A stretch of DNA of 64,000 nucleotides from Scenedesmus sp. ARA3 (lineage: Eukaryota; Chlorophyta; Chlorophyceae; Sphaeropleales; Scenedesmaceae): the NCBI GenBank assembly GCA_004335835.1, contig RWJK01001064.1:1-64000 (forward strand), read 5' to 3'. A program made the translations under genes and the position numbers. Numbering within the stretch: the first letter of the stretch is position 1; each line of letters opens with the position of its first letter. The notes under the pieces were generated by a model. The model made no database searches. It was not told where the DNA came from and saw only the letters and a list, made by a program, of their open reading frames with translations. Positions 32,676 to 45,200 of the stretch are shown here, one piece after another.

Positions 32676-35600
32676 CAGTGCAGCAGATGCTGTTGCGCGG
32701 CCAGCTGCCGGTGAGCTCACAGCAACAGGCACTGCCTTTGCCTCTCTGATCGTGACACCAGCACCAATGCCAGCTGGCAGGTCTGCTGCCTCTGCTGCTG
32801 TGGGGCCAGACGGCAGGCGCTTTGCTGCTGCGTCAGCAGCACCAACAGCACCTGCAATCCCGCTGCTGCTGCTGCTGCCAGCTGCTGAGCCAGTCCTTGC
32901 TGCTGTCAGGGAGGCAGGTAGGTCAGCTGCTGTGCTGCCTCCCCTGACCATTGCCATCACACTCTGCAGGAACCCACGTGACTTAGTTGCTGCTGCTGCT
33001 GCTGCTGGCAGTGAAGCAGACTCAATTGCGCGGCCAGCTGCTGTTGAGCCGACTGTAACGGGCAGTTCCCCAGCCTCGCGCAGCGTCACTCCACCACCCA
33101 CGCCAGCTGGCAGGTCTGCTGCCTCTGCCGCTGTGGGGCCAGACAGAGGGCGGCTGGCTGCTGCAGCAGCATCCCTTCTGACAGCTGCTGCACCTGCAGC
33201 TGCTGCCGGTGCTATTGGCTGTGCCGTTGAGTGCGGCAGGTCAGCTGCAGTGCTGCCTCCCCTGCCTGCTGCTGCCACAGCCGGTAGGAACTCCTCCTCT
33301 GCTGCTGCTGCTGCTGTGCCTGGCAGTGCAGCTGACTCTGTTGCAGGGCCAGCTGCTGATGAGCCGACTGTGACAGGCACTTCCTCTGCTTCTCGCAGCA
33401 CCACTCCGCCACCGATGCCAGCTGGCAGGTCTGACGCCTCTGCCGCTGTGGAGCCAGACAGAGCGCGGCTGGCTGCTGCAGTTGTGCCACCTCCTACAGC
33501 CATGCTCGCTGTTGCTGCACCTGCTGCTGCTGCACCGCTCCTTGCTGCTGCCATTGAAGCTGGCAGGTCAGCTGCCATGCTGCCACCCCTGCCTGCTGCC
33601 ACCACACCTGGCAGGAACGCCTCTGGTGCTGGCACACCTGCTGCCGCTGCTGCTGCTGTTGCGGCTGGCAGGGCAGCAGACTCTGTTGCAGGGCCTGCAG
33701 CGCTGGATCCCACCACCAGTGGTGCTGCTGCTGTGTCCTGCAGGCCTGCTGCTGCACCCACTGATGCTGGCAGGTCAGCCAGCTCTGCTGCTGTGAAGCC
33801 AGCAGGCACTTCTTCCTCCCACCCTCCACCTGCTGCTGCTGCTGCATGCCCTGCTTCTGGAACCTGCTGCAGTGCAACGCCCCTAGCTGCTGAGCCGCTT
33901 CTGGCAACCACAAGCGAAGCTGGCAGGTCAGCTGCAGTGCTGCCTCCCCTGCCTGCTGCCACCACACCCGGCAGGAACCCTGCTGAAATCGCCACACCGC
34001 CTGCAGGCGGCAGCAGCGCAGCAGACTCTATTGCGGGGCCTGCTGCACTTGAGGCTGCCACTAGGGGCGCTGGCTGGGCATCCAGCATCCCTGCTGCTGC
34101 TCCTACTGATGCTGGCAGGTCAGCAAGCTCTGAAGCAGTAAAGCCAGGAGGCACTGCCAGCCTCCAGTCATCTTGGCTTGCTGCTGCTGCTGCTGCTGCT
34201 GCTGCGGCCCCTGCTGGTGGAGTTGCCAGGGAAGGTGGCAGATCTGCTGCTGCCACTGACCGCGCACTGCTAGGCACAGCAGCAGCAGCAGCAGCGCCAG
34301 CAAGGACGGCAGCAACCCCTGCCGCCCCTGCGGCTTCCACTACAGGCGTTGCGGGCAGCAGCGCAGCAGAATTGGTGCCTCGTGCAGCTGCCGGGATGCC
34401 TACAGTTGGCGGTGCTGCTGTTGCATCTGCAAGGCCTGCTGCTGCGCCTACAGAAGGCGGCAGGTCAGCCAGCTCTGCTGCTGTGGTGAAACCAGGTGGC
34501 ACCTGCATCCTGCGCCTCTCAGCTGTCGCTGCTGCTGCTGCTGGTGCTACTGCTGCTGCTGCCATTGAAGGTGGCAGGTCGGCTGCTGCCACTGACCGCT
34601 GGCTGGTTGGCACAGCAGCAGCAGCAAGTACGCTGGCCACACCTTCTACTGCTGCAGCAGCAGCGGCCTCAGTAGGCACGCCACCAACAGGCATGCTGCC
34701 GGGCCCTGCTGCCAGATCAGCTGATTGCAGCGTCACATCAGCTGGCACAGCTGCTGCTGCTGCTGCGCTGGCTGGGGTAGCCAGAGAGGCTGGCAGGTCG
34801 GCAGCATCTGAGGCTGCTGGCGCTGCCAGTGCTGCTGTGCTGCGGTCAACGCTCCTGCTGCTGGCAGCCGGTAGTGCTGCTGGTGCTTCCACAGCAGCAG
34901 CAGCACCCAGTGGGCCTGCTGTGTCTGCTGCAGCAGCACCTGAGGGTAGCAGGTTCATCAGAGCGCCTGAAGCTGCGGGTGACGGCATGGATGCTGCGCG
35001 TGGAGACAGTGCTGCATGTGGCATGTACACTCCTTGCGCTGCCCCTGCCCGCTGCGCTGCATCTGACTGAGGCACGGCAACAGCACCAGCTGGCAGTGCT
35101 GCTGGTACTGCTGCTGGCGCTGCTGGTGTGTCAAAGGTGTCACTGCTGCTGATTGTAGTGGTGGTGGTGGTGGTGGGCTGTGTGGATGCTGCTGCTGTTG
35201 GGCTTGCAACGGGGCTCACAGAGGCAGCTGCCCTGCTGAGGGCGGATGCAGCAACCTGCAGGGCATGTAAAGTACAGCAGATGCACCCGCATCTCAGCAT
35301 CTTAGCAGAATGCCAGTTGTGAACGGCAGCACATGTTTCCACACACATCTGCTGTCTGCCCATGCACGCAGGGCGCCGCAGGCCTCCACTGGGGAGTTGT
35401 GGCATGTCATCCTCAAATAGCCCATCACGCAACAAGGCCAAAATGCAAAAATGATCACAACCCAGGCTGCAGCCTAGCCAAGTGCATCTGCGTCTTGTTT
35501 TGTGCTGCTCGTGGTGAGACCCAGTAGCGGGATTCAGCAGAGCAGCACAGCGCAAGACCGACAGGCCGCTCACGGCAATCCCTCTCTACAGATTTGCTCC

Positions 35601-36037
35601 TCCTGGGAGGCACGGAAGCGCGCAGACAACAACGTTATGCAGCAACTGGTCCAGCCACACACCAACCAGCCAGCAGCCACCCCACCCCGCCTGCAGGCCG
35701 TGCGCCTCTGCCTCTGCCAATACACAGATGTACACAGACATGCCAGCAAGGCAGCACCCCAACCCCACCTGCAGGCCGTGTGCCTCTGCCTCTGCCGATA
35801 CACAGAAGTACACAGACCTGCCAGCAAGGCCGTACTTTCAGCCTAACCCACCTGCAGGCCGTGTGCCTCCGCCTCTGCTGCTGTTGCGCGGGCCTGCTCA
35901 GCCAGCAGCAGCCCCTCAGCGCCGGCAGCGCGCCCCATCAGGGCAGCAGCCTGGCAGGACAGCCGTGCCTCGTCAGCGGCCAGGCGCGACAGCGCGGCAG
36001 CGGCAGCAGCCTCCCTGCACGCAGCACATCGTGGCAG

Positions 36038-36082
<45 letters not shown>

Positions 36083-39005
36083 GAGCAGCAGTGGTGTTGG
36101 TGAGCCAGCGGAAATTCAAATCATGCGCATATGGCAGGAATGGTGCAGATGGCAGCCGGAGCATCATGAACAACAGGCACCACCGATTCTGCATGTCGTG
36201 TGTGCCGCTTGCTGCAAGCCCCGCCACTGCAGCTGCCTCCCTAAGCACAGCACTTGCAGCTCTGGATATGCCCCATAACTGCTCAAAGTCCAACCAGCAA
36301 CGACAGGCCACAGCACTTGCATGATGCATGCTCACCACTCCGGCAGGCATTTACACAGAAGCAGACACCCACTCCCACCCAAGCACACACACGCAACCTC
36401 AGCCGCGCCATGTGCATCAGCGCCTCCATCTCCTATCCCCGGCACAAGCACGCAATGCACACCCCTGACACACCCCGCTCAACCGCACACTCACTCCTCC
36501 TGCAGCCGCGCCATGCGTGCCAGCGCCTCCTCCATCTGCCTGCTGTGCTGCTGCACCTGCAGCGTCAGCTCAGCAGTGCGGTCCTGCAGCTGCACACATC
36601 ACATGCACACACAGCACAGGTGGCGGCAGCGGCAGCAGAGGCGGCTTCAACATGATGTCACACTAAGCCACACTTGGCGGAGGCATCCCTGCAGCAAACC
36701 AGCACGGCGGCTGCTGCGCTGTGCTGGCACTGCGCAAAAAATCTCAGCATGTCTGGCAGGGCATCCATACGCACAACAGATGCCGGCGCCTGCAGCATAT
36801 GTTAGGCATAGAGCATGCACAGCGTGGCCTGTGGCATTTTACAAACATAACATTACATTAATGCATATTGTCGCACCTGCTGCTCCCGCTCCTGCAGCAC
36901 GCGCGCCTGCTGTGCCAGGCCAGGCAGGTGCTGCCGCTGAAGCTCTGCAAGCTGAGACAGTTGCGTGGCCTGGACAGCGTTGACACGCGACAGCTCGGCC
37001 GCAGCTGCAAGCACACAAAGAGAGAAAGAAGCGGATTGGCGGACAGCCGTGAGCTCAGGCGGGCATGATTGTTGCAAGCAAGGTTACAGAGTTGGGCAAT
37101 GTTCTCCTCAAGCGATACTTTTAGTGTCTGCAACAATGGGGCGCAGCACTTCAACAGGCACTTGGTCACACCACCGTGAACCCTTCCTCCTCTTGGTCTG
37201 TTCTCTTTCAAACGCAGCCCCACCTCCTGCATTCCCCATCCCCTGCTCACCTTGCTCGCGTGTCACCTCCGCTGCAGCCAGTGCCTCCCGAGCGTGCGTC
37301 TGCTGCGTCTGCAGCAGCGTCAGCCGCGCAGCAGCAGCAGCCACCTCAGCCTCGCGCTCAGCCAGCGCAGCAGCAGCAGCAGCCACGGCAGCGGCGGCCT
37401 GCTGCTGCTGCTGGCCCAGGCCTGAGGTGAGGGAGGCCAGCTCAGCAGCACGGGCCACAATGCCGTCACGCGCTGACTCAATCTCAACGCGCAGCCGCTC
37501 AGCTGCAGGAGCAGACAAGGACAGGTATTTGAACAGCAGCAGCAGGGAACAAATGTGGTTCGAAATGCCAGCAGCAGGATGTTGAGCCTGCTTAGTGCTC
37601 TTTTAGGCACTGCATTCAACAGCCAGCCCAACCTAGAGAGCGACAACCAGCAGCAGAGCATCCCTGTGTGAGACCTCTAAGCCTACGCGCCAGGAGCAGC
37701 GCCAGCATGGCCTGTTTTGACAGTGGTCTGGCCTCCAACACATGTGTAGAGCCCTCATTACAAAATGCTCAAAAGCAACAAACCTCCGTCCCTGCGCTGC
37801 GTCAGCAGCCGTCCTCCTCCTGGTTGGCACACCCCACCCTGCACACCCCACTTGAAATGTAACTTCTAACACGCTGCGCCTCACACCAAGCAGGATGCCG
37901 CCACACACACCGTGCCCAGCAATGCATTGCACAACACACATCAAAATTCTAACAAATAACACATAACAAGTGTTAAATTAACAGCCTCACCTTCCCTGCG
38001 CCTCGTCAGCAGCTGCTCCTCCTCCTGCACCACCAGCCCCAGCTGCCCCTCCAGCTCAGCAATGCTGTGAGACACGGCAGCAGCAGCAGTCTGCAGCCGC
38101 AACAGCTCAGCGGAGGCAGCCTGCAGGCAGTGCCAACACCACCAGCAGCAGCAGCAGCAGCAGCGGCGGCGTAGGTGAGCAAGCAGCAGTATGCCGGACG
38201 CCGCCTGGCTGTGTCCGATACACGCAGCATGCATCCTGCAAAGCATTGCATACGCTTGCCAGGCAGCAGCGGACGCGCAGCCTATGCCACATGTTACTTC
38301 ACATGTTGTTGCAATCCCACAACACCAGGACTGCTGCCCCACCCACCACCACCTACAGGCACCCTAATCCGCAGCCCTGCCCACCTCCTGCTGCTGCAGC
38401 AGCTGGCGCCTGTGGACACTCAGCTCCCCCCGCAGTTCCTCCTCTATGGCAGCAGCACGCGCAGCAGCACGCGCCCGCATCGCCTCAGCAGCCGCCGCAG
38501 CAGCAGCATGCGCGGCCCTCTCCTGCTCAAGCTGTGCAGCCTTCTGCAGCAGTGCCTGACGCTCAACCTCCAAGGCGTCACCAGCAGCCGCCTCACTCAT
38601 CTCACTCATCTCACGCGCTTGAAATGCGGCGTCATCGCCTGCTAGCGATGACAGCAGCGGGTGGTTGGGCGACAGCTGCCGCAGCACAGGCGCCGACACA
38701 GCCAGGCCCAGCCACGACCTTGGCACTGCTGCTGCTGCTGCTGCTGCAGGGTGCAGCGTGGTGCCAGTAGTGCTGCCATTGATGGCAGTGGTGGGCTGTG
38801 CTGCTGTGGTGGTGGTGGGCTCTGTGGGTGACACAGGAATGGCAGTGGTGACTGTGGTGTGGCGTGAAGGTGTCGGCAGGGTGCTGGCTGCGGGTGTTGC
38901 CGGCTCTAGGTCAGGGTGGGTGTGAGTGAACTCCTCTGGCAGGCCACGCCGGCCCTGCAAAACGAGGTTTGGGGTGTAACCAGCACACGGAGCAGCAACA
39001 GCAGC

Positions 39006-39040
<35 letters not shown>

Positions 39041-40193
39041 AGGGAATGGGCGTTGAGCAGGCGGGGCATGGCAGTGTGCATGTTCGTTAGCACCCTGCAA
39101 AGGCCGAGGACACATGCCAGCATGCAAGAACATTCTGTACAGGTCTATACAATGTGCTCAGAGCTGACACCATACAGCGCATCACACGCTTGACACACAA
39201 AAGACATGCAACAATCACTGTGCGAAGCAAACCAAAGGCACAACAAAAACAACAGGCGGCTGGTTGGTGGTAGACTTGCATCACTCTCCCACCCGTCAAA
39301 TCCGCACAGAAACTGCAGTGCAATGCAGTGCAATGCAGCACAGTGTGGTGCAGTGCAGTGCAGTGCAATGTGGTGCAGTGCAGTGCGCAGCAGTGTGCCC
39401 ACCTGCTTGCTGTCCTGCCTGTCCCACTGGCGCTCTTGCAGCAGCTGATGCCTGCCCTCTTGAGCATCAACATCATCGGCAGCAACAGCAGCAGTGCCCG
39501 CCTGCAGCGCAGCTGGTCGCTTCTGCTGCTGCTGCTGCTGCTGCTGCTCCCAGCCGGCAGGCGCGGCAGCTGCAGCAGCACCTGCACGCCCTACATCTGG
39601 TGCAGCATTTCCAGGGGGCATTTGCTTGCTTGGGAGGGCAGCAGTTGCTTCAAGGGTGGGGCTTTGCTCCTGGTCATATTGGTAAGGGTGTTGTCCTGTG
39701 TGCAGTGCATCTCTTTCGTGTTCTCCTTCAATCGCCTGCAACCACGCACCACACATTAACAGCAGTCGAGGCCTTATTCAGCTGTACAGCATTACTGCCT
39801 GTATGCTGTCTCAGGTGGCTGGGCGTTCATGGACACTGCAGGCGACCAGTGGATGTTTGAGCGGGCGGTGCCCTTAGCACTGTTGCAGCATGCCTGCAGC
39901 TAGGGCAATTCAAAGCAGGTGGGCAAGCGTTGATTCGATCAGATTTGTGTCTGCAGCAACCTCTTGTCTGCAGCTTTGCCGCTGGCGATCACGCATACAG
40001 CATGCTGCTGCACTGCACGTTGCAAGTGAACTGCTGCACTGCAGGCTGCAAGTGAACTGTTGGCTGTTAGCTGATAGCAGCGCGCACCTCCATGGCTGCT
40101 AAAACAGGTGAAATCTTTAGGTTTCCATCACCACGACTCTCGTCTGCAACATCACAGCCAAGCACAACAGATCCAGCAAGGCAGCAGCAGCAC

Positions 40194-40236
<43 letters not shown>

Positions 40237-40538
40237 TGGTGGTGAGGTCAGCACCACAGTACGCAGGACGGCCAACACCTGCAGTAGCATAGCAACTACA
40301 AGCCAATCAACAGCCATTGGTAGTTGATGCTCACCTCTGGCAGAAGTGCGAAAGAAAACGGTGAGGCGTGAGCGTGTGTGCACAGAATCACAAGCGAGTG
40401 CACGATCTACGCACGGTCTCGAACAACTGTTTGTTGCAGTCAAAGCGGCCAAAATGTGAGGGAGTTCTGCTTAGAAACGGACTAATTACAGCGCATCGCG
40501 GCTCCTCGTCAGCGTCTGTCAGTACCTTGGAACCGCAT
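25283..40538 (-). CDS. Giant coiled-coil and tandem-repeat protein, 16 exons, about 3,482 aa, unknown family
   Basis: Exons in order: 40538-40526, 40466-40335, 40143-40088, 39735-39403, 38954-38385, 38120-37991, 37502-37251, 37004-36877, 36583-36495, 36014-35852, 35255-30291, 29932-27416, 27139-27073, 26848-26583, 26328-25695, 25416-25283; total 10,449 bases, one open frame. Residues 1-50 are Ser/Arg-rich and may be an organelle presequence. Residues about 180-290 are Pro/Thr/Ala-rich. Residues 290-622 are coiled coil (VERQALLQKAAQLEQERAAH, LAELQRQHLPGLAQQ). Residues about 870-2150 hold 12 repeats with the core TAAEAADLPAGVGGGVTLRE and GSSAAGRATESAALP. Residues 2277-3116 are Ala-rich helix and disorder, with a further coil near 2830-2900 and an acidic EDWVDTQDVYY patch. 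Residues 3228-3330 form another coil (ELQREQRKADREANREL). The basic end is GKLMTALRRAFTKNK. No catalytic domain seen; a scaffold or structural role is inferred. The 13-base first exon is the least certain. Confidence 0.72.
30700..34520 (-). repeat. Array of twelve in-frame repeats, mean 336 bp (112 aa)
   Basis: Plus-strand GGCAGG/GGCAGA anchors (the ADLPA codons) are at 30763, 31114, 31441, 31756, 32125, 32446, 32776, 33109, 33424, 33769, 34114 and 34459. All spacings (315-369) are multiples of three. Type A units (the three most N-terminal and the ninth) read ELADLPxSVGAAAG. Type B units read PTAAEAADLPAGVGGGVTLR. Each unit also has a second half with AAGRGGS-(T/M)-AADLPAS. The whole array lies within the 4,965-base exon 11. 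Confidence 0.93.
35685..35880 (-). repeat. Three copies of the exon 10 donor region, spacing 78-83
   Basis: The end of exon 10 (AEAHGLQ) with its donor recurs twice in intron 10. Plus-strand anchors CCTGCAGGCC at 35851 (used), 35768 and 35690. Each copy retains CAG|GTGGG or similar and the segment encoding EAEAHGLQ. Confidence 0.85.
36038..36082 (-). repeat. (CTG)n sense-strand tract before the exon 10 acceptor
   Basis: About 14 CAG units on the plus strand (CTG on the transcript) lie upstream of the acceptor of giant-gene exon 10 at 36015-36016. Similar tracts lie at 40182-40236 (exon 3), 39013-39041 (exon 5) and 38134-38163 (exon 6). Confidence 0.9.
39315..39395. repeat. GTGCA-type pentanucleotide minisatellite
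   Basis: Imperfect repeats of GTGCA/ATGCA (sense strand TGCAC/TGCAT) lie in intron 4 of the giant gene, ending just outside the donor of exon 4 at 39401-39402. Probably slippage-derived. Confidence 0.85.
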
Positions 40539-42267
40539 GGAGTGGTTAGTCAGCCCATTCTGAGACGGATATCCTGCGTACTTTCTACTGTAAGTCACTA
40601 TCGTTGTCATTTTCGTGCTAGAACACGATTTTCTAGGCAAATCGCGCCTTGCCGTCAACAAGGTTGACCGCGGTCAGCCTGCTCACACAACAATGCCATC
40701 CAATTGCAGTTGGCCCATACCTCCGAAGTTTTGTGGCGTTTGTAAGCAGAGTTACAGGAAGAGCCTCTCCATATGTGGGCTGCACTGCATAGTCTTTTGA
40801 GCTCCCCAAGGAAGTCACCACATATGTATGCATCCACAGCCCATCCGGCTCACCAGTGCGCAATGGCACAGCATGCTCACTGCGCGCCATTGCGCACGCT
40901 GACGCTGAGTTGTGTCAGCTGCGCCATCACCAACAAAAAGCAGCGCACTGCCCAAGTTGAATGGCTCTGCTCGACCAGCTATCCCTGGCCGACGTGCACA
41001 TGCAGGAAGACATGGTGCATGATGCAGCTGCAATCACTGCAGTGGCACTGGCAGTTTGCTGTACAAGTACAACAGAGACACTTGGCACCAGGCACCAGCT
41101 GCAGCCTGTGCCTGAAATGCGCACATGCTCGCAACAGACCAAGCTCCACAGCTGAGCAAAAACCTTTCCTGCTGATGCACGGGCAACAGCAGTACAATGC
41201 TGCCAGCACCCTGTAGCGGGTACAGGCCCATAACCTTGAAGATCACAGGTTGTCAGGGCATGCATGACATACAGCAGCTGAAAACAACACTTGCACACCT
41301 CTGACAGGCAGGCTGCAAAATTTGAGAGCTGCTGGCCAACACTATGCGAAGGGGCAATAATCCAAGTGCTGCAGTTTCACGTAATCACAGCTTGATGGCT
41401 GCTCTGGTTCCCAGCTGCCACCACACACATCTGGTAAAGAGGTTGTTGCACCAGCAATGCAGCCTGTGTTGCACATCATGCAGCTACCTAACCTAGCTAC
41501 TTGCCGCACGAGGTGCACACTCAGCAGCATGTGGCCCCCCATTAGCAACATGCATGACGAGTCTTGCCGACCAACAATGCAGAAGGCGCATCACCAGTGA
41601 CAGACGACACAGATCACGCAAGTATTGAATAGCGCATGCATGATCACGTAACCTCCACACCATGCAACACATGGCACCAGCACATGCACAATCATGCATA
41701 TAGGCGGCACATATCTGTATGGATCACGGCCAGCCTCTCCATGCTGCCATGTGTGGTCACACCTTCAACCCAGCAGCAGACATCGACTGGCATGCTGACA
41801 AGCATGCGCAAACCGGCAGCGCTTGCCTTGCCGACCCGCCAATCATCCATCCAGCTGTACGTACACCAAACACGCTGGCCCAGTATCAAATGCTTGCGCA
41901 CCACAGGTAAGCACCAGAACTTGAATCCCCTGTGAGGGGCAGCTTGAGACATGCCAGAACCATGTGCAGTCACAGCTGCAGACATTGCTGCGCTGGCTTG
42001 GCACAGGCAAGGCGGCGCAAGTGGTGGCTGAACACCACAGCTGCAAGGCCCGCAGCTGCCACCACACATTTGAACACAATGCCCAAGACCGAACACAGCC
42101 CTTACCTAGCGGTCTGTCTGTAATAGCCGTAATAACCGAGTCTGCATGACGGCCTGTTCCCGAGTAAAGGCCTCATTACAGCACACAGCGCCATCGCGAT
42201 CAACCAGAGCACCGGCCATCCCTACTGCCCGACAGCAAGCGTCTCCGCTCCTGTCTTCGGCAGCTGC
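40539..42267. other. Promoter of the giant gene and 3' region of KCS
   Basis: About 1.7 kb without a supported gene. The right end is the KCS 3' UTR with TGTAA at 42176-42180 (minus). The left end should hold the giant-gene promoter. Short plus-strand frames with CxxC or HxxxxH spacing near 40690-40800 and 41720-42080 look loosely zinc-finger-like, but none has a full domain or splice partner. Confidence 0.5.
42176..42180 (-). terminator. Candidate TGTAA poly(A) signal of KCS
   Basis: Minus-strand TGTAA 88 bases past the KCS stop codon at 42268-42270. Confidence 0.5.
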
Positions 42268-45200
42268 TTATGCCTTTGACCTTGCACGTGCTGCGCTGCG
42301 TGTTGTGACCGTGGCCCTGGCACCAGCACCAGCATCTGCTGCTGCTGGGGCCGGTGTGGCGCCGCCCGATGCTGCTGCCTTTGCTGCAAGGTACGCCTGC
42401 TTCTCTGCTTCTGCCTCCGCAAACTCTGCGCGCATCTTGCTGATGTCAAAGCCCTCCCAGGCAGAGTGAACCACCTGCATATGAAGCACAGCAGAACATG
42501 CAGCACAGCAGTCAAATCAGCTGGCAACAAAGCAGCTGCTGCGTGATGCTAATGCTAATTGGTGCAATTCAATCAGCTTGGCAGAACAGCTCGTCAGTGG
42601 GTAACTTGCTGCTGTTCGCCAAGCGTCCAACAGCTGCCTCAATGCTGCTACCATGAGGCCTTAGCCTGAGCACCCTTCCAGCAACTGCAGCTGCCCACCT
42701 TGTTCTTCTTGTTGGCGACCCACACTGCGCTGTTGACCTTGAAGCCACTGCCAAAGCCTAGCTGCCACACGCGCTCGCCAGCGCGCACGCCCCTGAAGCT
42801 CTCAATGAACGCCAGCACGTACCTGCACACAGTTACACACAGTTGCACACAAGCAACATTATTATTGCGGCAGAGCAGATCAACACTGACTTCGCATCTC
42901 TCACAGCTGGACAAATGGTGCTAGGGCGGCACTGCCGGTGATCATGCCAGTGCTGGGGCTGATGCAGCAGTGCGCGCATGTGGCGGTACATGCTCACCAT
43001 ACAGGACAGACATCGTTCCATTTGCAGAGCTGCTGACATGGCGTGTCAAACATCAACAAGCAGCTGCTTTTGCTGATGACTTTTGCCACTCACCATATGC
43101 TGGTGCTGCTGACGTTGCCAAAGCGGTACAGCCCTGCCCTGCTGGGCTCCATCAGCTCTGTGCTGAGTGCCAGCTGCTTCTCCATGGTGTCCAGGACAGC
43201 GCGGCCACCTGCAGACGCGTCAGCAAGCCGTCAGCAAGTGTCCCACAACCACAAAGCTGCATGGTCATGATATGTCACATAAGTATACTGATTGGCGACT
43301 GCTAAAAGCGACGAGCTCTTCAGACAATTGTAAACCTGTACCGGCATACTGCCGTTGTTTCACTTGGTCACAAACACCCAACAGCTGACCACTGCTATGC
43401 TTGAGTTGATTGAATACTACTGGTCCAAGCTATGCTTGGGTTGCTTGAATACTACCTGCCGATCGCGTTGATGCTATGGCTTGATGGGTAACATGATGAG
43501 CTGACCACTGCCTCCGGGTTATACACACTCCCAGCTCTCGGCACCACCCACCTGTGTGGATGCAGATGTGGTCAAACGCCTGCCCGAAGTCCGGGACGTA
43601 CGCCTTCACCTGCTTCGGCCCCATCAGCTGCCGTGCCACCAGGTTGAAGGCGAACAGCAGCTGCTCGCTCAGCGGCAGCACCTTGGGCCCCAGTCGCGTC
43701 ATGTTGATCTTCAGCGCCGCGCCAGCCACGCTCATGAGCTCCTTGCCCAGCCTCACGCCGCGGATGCCCTTGTCATCCTCCATCTGGTACACGCAGCCGA
43801 ACGCCTCGTCGGAGGACACCGTGGTGCGCACCAGGTGCTTGAGCTCATACTTTGCGCGCCGGGAGTCCTTGCTCTTGTTGCTGAGCAGGATGGCGGCACC
43901 GTTGCTGCGGAAGATGCAGTTGGGCACCAGCATGGAGCGGTCGCAGCCCGGGTACCAATTGTTGGTCAGGTTCTCGTGGCTGACCACCAGCGCGTAGCTG
44001 TCAGGAAACAGCTGCAGGGTCTGACGCGCCAGGTCGATGGCAACAAGGCCTGCACAGACACACGCGTACGGCGCACGGCGTTGTGATTGGTGTGCATACA
44101 GCAGCAGTTTGAACAATTGTGCAGCAGCAGGCAGGTCAACGATGCCTGAACATAGAACATGGATTGCTCAGCGCAAGCAAACATGGCATGTCACCAACAG
44201 ACATTGACGTAGCGTACCTGCTGAGCAGCCCATCCCTCCCAGGTTGTAGTTGAGCGTGGTGTGGGGCATCTTGAAGTGGTGCATGATGGTTGCACTCAGG
44301 CTTGGTGTGGGGTTGAAAAGGCTGCTGTTTGTTATCACCATGCTGATTTGGCGAGGCTGCACACCTGTACACAAGCACATGAAATGGCCAGAGCATAACG
44401 GTGAGCGCAGTTCCTGCCAACGTTGGGAGCACCGTTTAGGTTTCATACCGCTGTCGCATGAGTGAAACCACCACTTCCAGCTGCTGTTACCAGGTCAGCT
44501 GCTACTGCTGCTGCTGCTCTGATGGCTCATTATGCGGAAGTAGCCTGAGGCAGCTGCCAGCATATCGAGCCGCCCAGCACGTCACGGCTGCTCACCTGTC
44601 TTGTTAAGCAGGTCCTTGATGGCTGAGAAGCAAGTAACCTCAAACTCCTTGCGAGCGTGCTCGTAATCAAAGTACTGAGGCTTGGAGTACAGCCCTGCAA
44701 TACAGAAGTGCAGAACAATGTTGCTGTGTTAGCATGCACAGTTGATGCTTATGCCAAGGCTTGTGGTGACACATCAGCGATGCTCTGTGCACCTCGGCAA
44801 TACCCTGTACATGAGTTCGAGGCACGCCTGTCATTTACAGCACGACATGACTGGTTGTGCTGCTATCGCTTGCAGGAACGATCCATAAAACATCATGTGT
44901 GACGTTGCAGGAGAGTTGAAGATGTTTTGAAGCAGGTACATGACTAGCTGTGCTACGAAGCCTTGCAGGAACGCTCCATGATACATTGACAGACACTCAA
45001 GAGGTTGCACATGTGTCTCATAGAGTCGTCGGCTAACCGCACATGAGTGCAAGGTATGCGCGCACTTGAAGCCACTGCATGACTGGCTGTGCTGCAAGCG
45101 CTTGCAGGAACGCGTCAGAACATGCTGGCAGCAACTCACAAGGCGGCACATATGTCTCATCACCAAGACCTGAGCGGTACAGGATCTTCTTCTGGAAGTC

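Noticed and set aside
30163..35070. Long plus-strand open frames (540 and 929 codons) opposite the giant gene
   Set aside because: They are antisense to the GCT-rich repeat exon. The repeat periodicity with frame-preserving spacing, splice phases and flanking exons all support the minus strand.
40690..42080. Loose zinc-finger-like Cys/His spacings
   Set aside because: Spacing occurs in short frames without a full C2H2 or CCHC unit, and composition is Cys/His-rich throughout such non-coding DNA.
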